Shown piece by piece: positions 59,481 through 64,000 of a stretch of 64,000 bases of DNA. Below the pieces are notes generated by a model. That model did not search any database. It saw only the letters and a program-made list of their open reading frames with translations, and was not told where the DNA came from. A program made the position numbers and the translations under genes. Source of the stretch: Antedon bifida. Taxonomy: Eukaryota > Echinodermata > Crinoidea > Comatulida > Antedonidae. The stretch spans positions 7,564,001 through 7,628,000 of the forward strand of contig OY727097.1 of NCBI GenBank assembly GCA_963402885.1. The letters run 5' to 3'. The number at the start of each line of letters is the position of its first letter. Within the stretch, counting starts at the first letter, position 1.

Positions 59481-59773
59481 TCTTTGCTGTATGGGCCAAA
59501 CTATCTGTGACTATATAAAAATTGTGGTCTGTCTGTGTAGTGAGTTGTGGATTGAGTTTGGCCACCTGGATCTGCCTATGCCCTATCCTGTACGAATTGG
59601 TATTCTCTGGTTCTGATGAATAGTAGTTTATTTTCCAAAAACGAATATTGTAGCCCTAATAAATGCAACTGTATAGTGGCAAATCATTGAAGGTCAGCGC
59701 AACATTTTAACATCATAACATTTTAATCGTCATAATATTAATTTTATTATTTATTTTACAGTATTATATTAAT

Positions 59774-62206
59774 GGGGCATTCCACAGTATTTTTTTGTTA
59801 CGGACGGGACATTTTTGAGAATATAACTAGACATATCTTAGAAATAAAAAAGAATACAAGATTCAAAGTAGAATAAATGTATACATATATGGCCAATGTT
59901 TATTATGAACGTCAAAAAAAGAAAAAAGACTGTACAAAAAAAATTTTATTATAAAAATTGTATGCGTCGCGGATGGGACGGCAAATGGACATGACTTTTG
60001 AGAAGGTTTACGTATTGTAATATTTCTCCTCATTTAAAAGAGATTTTAAAATTTGTTTTGTATTATTATGTTGCCAGATAATTGTTTTAGATAACTGAAT
60101 GTTAATTATAAAAATTGAACTGAAAATTTATTAATAAATATGATTTATATGTCGTTACGGACGGGACATTTCTAACGTCGCGGACAGGACAACTTTGTCC
60201 ACGTTAAAAAATTGTATAATTTTGCTATTAAAAAAATTTAAAAATAAGTTTTTTACATCAATGTAATCTTTTATTTACAAGTCAAAATATAATTCAACCT
60301 TTGAAACACTGTTTAAAAGTTTATGTCAAGTGAAAATATTAAAATTCATAAATATGAAATATTATTTATAAAATTAATTATTCGAAGAGTTATAACGAGA
60401 AGCAATATTGTAAAATGTTATCAAAATATTTATTTACACTAATATAAAAGTTATGCTTGGCATATTAAACAAGACTTCAAGATATTAACACATTTAAGGC
60501 GAATCTTTAAAAATTGGCGTTGGCGTTTGACTTCTGAATTTGTTTTAGTGAATAGTGGATCCAAGTTGCATCTGAAATTTCCTTCTATCCTTTCTTGGAT
60601 TTAATAACTGTAGGCCTACTTCTATTAAAATTCAATCTTAATTATTTAGTATCTGATTTATAAAAGGTTTTTGGTTGCAAATTCACCAAAGAATGAAATC
60701 TACAAAGCGATGACCGCACCCAATACTCCCATTCATACTGGTCATGTTGTTTTGGATTTAGGTATTGTTCTTTTGTGGGTTGTTGTTTTAAATACAGACC
60801 ACAATGTTTTGTGATTAATAAACAACAGTTAACACCTTTGTACAGTACTTCTCAGCCTACAGTACAAAAACACTTTTTAATTCTTACAATATTGTCATCA
60901 CATCCATAAAAAAAATGTCCCATCTGTAACATTCAATAAATTTTGATAGTAATGTTTTTTTAATAAAAAAATACAAGTTTTAAAAAACTTGTTTAAATCT
61001 ATTGCAATTTAATATCCTTAGGAGTTGAAAATTAAGATTTAAAATTAGGAATTAAATAACAATTTTAAAGCCATTACTTCACAAGTGAGGAAAAACCCCC
61101 AATCGAAATGTCTCAGAAGTAACAATTATGAATTTTGAAATGCAAGTATGAAATTAATAAACAATTTTAATATTATGAATAATTGGAGCTTACTTTGAAA
61201 AAAAAGTAACTGCAGTATATTTATGGGCAAAAATGTTAACAAGAGGCATGGTTTTATTATGAAATAAAAATGATTTAAATGATATGTCCCGTCCTTAACA
61301 AAAATGTCTGTCCCGTGCCTACGAAAAATGTCATCAATATATTTTTGAATATGATATTTTCACCAAAAGTTTCAAAATATTTGTTTATAATGTATTGCAT
61401 ATAGTTTTAAAAGAGAAAACAAAATATTAAATTGTGGTATCAATACTTTTAACTGAAATGTAAAAAACACCATAAAACTACTATTAAAATGTCGCGGATG
61501 GGACAATTATGAATTTTGAAATGTATATATGAAATTTAATAAACAAAATATGTTATAAAATGCTTGAATATGTACAATAGGGACATAGAGTAACTATATC
61601 TGGCAAAAAAATGTTTAAAAGATGCATGGTTTGTGAAATAATTAGGATTTGAATGATACGTCCCGTCCGTAACAAAAATGTCCCGTCCGTAACAATATAT
61701 TTTTGAAATATGATATTTTCATCAAAATCTAAAATTTTCAAAAAATTTGTTCATAATATAATGAGATATAGTTCTCAGGAGGAGAAAATGAAATATCAAG
61801 ATTTTTGCATCATTACTTTTAAAATAAATGTAAAAAAACCGCCTAAAACGTCGCGGACGGGACATTTATGAATTTGAAATGGATGTATGAAATTAATAAA
61901 CAACAAAATTTTAATTAAACACTTGATTATGTATTATTGAGACATAAAGTAACTATATCTGTTGAAAAAACAGTAATAAGATGCATAGTTTATGAAATAA
62001 ATAGGATTAAAAATGTCCCGTCCGTAACGCCAAATATGACTTTTTCATATTTAATATTCAATAACTTAAAAAATCAATATCAGAAAAATAAAAAAAATGT
62101 TATTTAATAAACTTCAACATGTCTACTTTAAGAAATGGCCAAGAGTTACATCAAAATCAGTAAATGAAATTTTTAAACCCACGGACCAAATACTGTGGAA
62201 TGCCCC
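59774..62206. mobile_element. Nested 2.4 kb transposon with GGGGCATTCCACAGTATTT ends
   Basis: Terminal inverted repeat GGGGCATTCCACAGTATTT (19 bp) at both ends, flanked by TAAT (59770-59773 and 62207-62210). The interior carries many copies of GTTACGGACGGGACATTT or GTCGCGGACGGGAC in both orientations (about 59801, 59965, 60155, 60175, 61286, 61492, 61660, 61680, 61848, 62016). No transposase frame. Superfamily unassigned. Confidence 0.8.
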
Positions 62207-62239
62207 TAATACATTTAAAATAATGCGCACTAGAAAAAA

Positions 62240-63230
62240 TATAAAAATACCATAACTTCACTGATCAAATAACGTGATTACATTTATGAACATCGATCTC
62301 ATAGTTTGAATAACTTTGCATTATTTAGTATATCATTTTTTCAAATGTTGACCTTTGACCTATGTCAACTTGTGTAATGATAAATGTGCTCTTTTGATTG
62401 TGTATGATTGATAGATGTCTTAACAGAATGATAAAACATAACATTTTGTCTTAAATGTTAGTTTTTATTTGGTTTTAAATGCAAATTGTGTGATTGGTCA
62501 ATATTGACATTTGACCTTTAATTGCAAAGTATTTGTTTTATAAGGCGACTGAATAACACCATACAATACCTATAACCATACAAATGTATTAAAAGACAAA
62601 ATTGAACTTTAATAAATTCGTTATAATACATATGTATATAATACATTGTTGTAATTGGTCAATTTTGAACTTTGACCCCTTATCTCTTCCTATTCTCTTC
62701 CTATCCTGATCGAAGTCTGATTTGATTAAATACAGTATTATAATTATATTAATCAAAATTATAATGAAATAACATAACTTTACTAATCAAATAATTTGAT
62801 TACTTGTAAAACCATCAATATCATAGTTTGGACAACTTTGCATTTATTTGTTAACTAATACGCGTATTAAAATGTTGACCTTTGACCTTATGTCAACTGA
62901 TGAAATTGACCGTATGTCAACTGATGAAATGATGTATTCGCTCTTTTACATTGCGTATGATTGATTAACAGGATGAGAAAATTTTTATTAAATATTAGTT
63001 TTTATTTGGTTTTATAGGTACGTTCTATGATTGGTCAATATTGACATTTGACCCTTAATCACAAAGGATTTGTTTTTCATAAGGTGAATAGACACTTATA
63101 ATCATAAAAATGTAATAAAAGACCAAATTGTGCTTCAATAAATTTGTTATAATACATATACATAATACATTGTTGTAATTTGTCAATTTTGAACTTTGAC
63201 CCCTTATATCTCGAAAACGCTTCCTATCCT
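62240..63230 (+). repeat. Direct duplication of about 480 bp next to the right TIR
   Basis: Two diverged copies, about 62240-62712 and 62745-63230, share the order CATAACTT(C/T)ACT, ATCATAGTTTG, GTTGACCTTTGACCT, TTTTTATTTGGTTTTA, ATTGGTCAATATTGACATTTGACC and TCAATTTTGAACTTTGACCCC. The first copy ends within sequence that belongs to the inner part of the terminal inverted repeat. Confidence 0.75.
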
Positions 63231-63331
63231 GATCGATTACCTTCCATATTCGTAATCTACGGAAAATTCTAGTCTAGAAAAGTTGGATGGCAATTTGTCC
63301 CCTTTCGGGCTCCCTCCTGCCACCGGACTAC

Positions 63332-64000
63332 ACAGGGGAAAAGCCTAGTGAATCACCTTTGTTCACATGTGTATGTTGTAAGAAAAACCATAGGTTATGG
63401 GAATGTGTAAAATTCAGACAACTATCCATCAATGAGAGATGGAATATTGCTAGCCAAGAAAAATTGTGCTTTAAGTGTCTATGTAAATATAGGGCAGTTG
63501 ATTGTAAACGGGTTATGTCCTGTGGTATAAATGGATGTAAGAATGACCATAATAGGTTGTTACATAGAGAAAAAGTAAAAAAGGAAAGTAATTTTGAAAC
63601 TGTAGAGGTAGGAGTTGCCAGGGAAGGGGAGCGTAAAGTAACTAAAACAGAAACAGGGACAAACACTACATTGTTAAGTAAAAACCAATCTATTGCTTTG
63701 CGAACCATACCAATCATAGTTAGTAATGGAAAGAAAAGAATAGAGGTGAATGCATTATTAGATGATGGTAGTACTCAGACATATGTTAATGAAGAGTTAT
63801 GTGGAGAGTTGGGTCTCAGTGGAGTAACAGAAGAGATGGTTGTGAGTTTGTTAAGTGGTAAGGAGGAAAGATTTGTGACTAAGCCAGTTGAGATATTTGT
63901 ATTACCGTTGGATGGATCTAAGAAATTTAAAGTGAATGCAGTGACTATAAGTGATGTTACTGGTAGACTAGAAGCGTCAGATTGGAGTAGTGTTATTAAG
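63332..64000 (+). pseudogene. BEL/Pao gag C-terminus and aspartic protease, open to window end
   Basis: 223 codons without stop. First a Cys/His-rich nucleocapsid-like region (CVCCKKNHRLWEC, CFKCL, CGINGCKNDHNRLLH). Then the retropepsin-type domain of the DUF1758 family, with the catalytic motif LLDDGSTQTYV at about codon 143. The sequence leaves the window before reverse transcriptase. This stretch is itself undamaged; it is called a pseudogene because its 5' part is interrupted. Confidence 0.85.

Larger units (their letters stand above)
57185..63330. mobile_element. 6.1 kb DNA transposon with about 150-165 bp terminal inverted repeats
   Basis: Ends TAGTCCGGTGGCAGGAGGG and its inverse; inverted repeats run to about 57346 on the left and from about 63180 on the right, nearly identical except for an indel near the tip. 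CAC flanks both sides (57182-57184 and 63331-63333), a 3-bp target duplication, and the gag frame resumes directly after it. The interior has no transposase. It holds repeated blocks of about 150 bp near 57390-57880 (GTTCACAATGTATATGTTTATA variants), a minisatellite (58085-59480), a nested transposon (59774-62206) and a direct duplication (about 62240-63230). Superfamily unassigned. Confidence 0.85.
41966..64000 (+). mobile_element. BEL/Pao LTR retrotransposon, multiply interrupted, continues past window
   Basis: Gag and protease fragments of one BEL/Pao element are spread in order on the plus strand at 45931-46161, 52421-52760, 56653-57184 and 63332-64000. The gaps are each filled by another transposon (C, B and a TIR element) with its own ends, and the coding sequence resumes after each. 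A plausible 5' LTR and primer-binding site precede gag. Reverse transcriptase, integrase and the 3' LTR would lie beyond the window. Gag carries an independent frameshift near 56890, so this copy is dead regardless of the insertions. Described only; no restored sequence is given. Confidence 0.85.

Noticed and set aside
63328..63717. 129-residue minus-strand frame at the right end
   Set aside because: Antisense shadow of BEL/Pao gag and protease.

Overview
The window is eukaryotic, AT-rich and made almost entirely of mobile and satellite DNA. I recognise no host protein-coding gene, rRNA or tRNA. The CR1/L2-type and BEL/Pao retroelements, a Helentron with a C-terminal endonuclease, a 2A-bearing non-LTR element and the frequent AGGCCTAGGCCT words all fit a marine invertebrate, most likely a deuterostome such as an echinoderm. 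That taxonomic guess is inference.

Layout. A complex satellite family is the substrate for most insertions. It occupies about 1-1626, 5189-10117, 24508-31815, 34833-36744 and 38767-41965, with one displaced piece at 48292-50752. Its units of about 1.2-1.75 kb contain poly(A)-plus-hairpin modules, CG-alternating tracts and dozens of copies of the palindrome TGACGTCA. Inserted into it are: a near-intact non-LTR retrotransposon (element A, 1627-5188, minus); a 14 kb insert carrying an intact 3102-codon Helentron protein gene (14013-23321); a 3.0 kb foldback transposon (31816-34832); a deleted second copy of A (36745-38766, plus); a TTAA-flanked piggyBac-like element (39527-40599); and a BEL/Pao LTR retrotransposon running from about 41966 past the window end.

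The BEL/Pao copy is itself broken up. Its presumed 5' LTR holds three hAT-like miniature elements in a row, separated by the same 8-bp word, and a further hAT-like element (43498-45670). Its gag is split by a CR1-like element with a 2A peptide and PHD finger (element C, 46166-52414, minus), by a relative of A (element B, 52761-56650), and by a 6.1 kb terminal-inverted-repeat transposon (57185-63330). That transposon hosts another one (59774-62206). Element C contains a piece of the satellite where the end of its endonuclease domain should be. Gag frameshifts and internal stops show that BEL/Pao, B and C are dead; A and the Helentron still look coding-competent.

Most notable: the Helentron protein combines an N-terminal membrane segment, a PHD-like finger, two different cysteine-protease (deubiquitinase-like) modules, an 18-residue basic repeat array, an HUH Rep domain, a PIF1-type helicase and an AP-endonuclease-like domain in one uninterrupted frame. 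Its leader has three back-to-back tetraloop hairpins and six 56-bp repeats.
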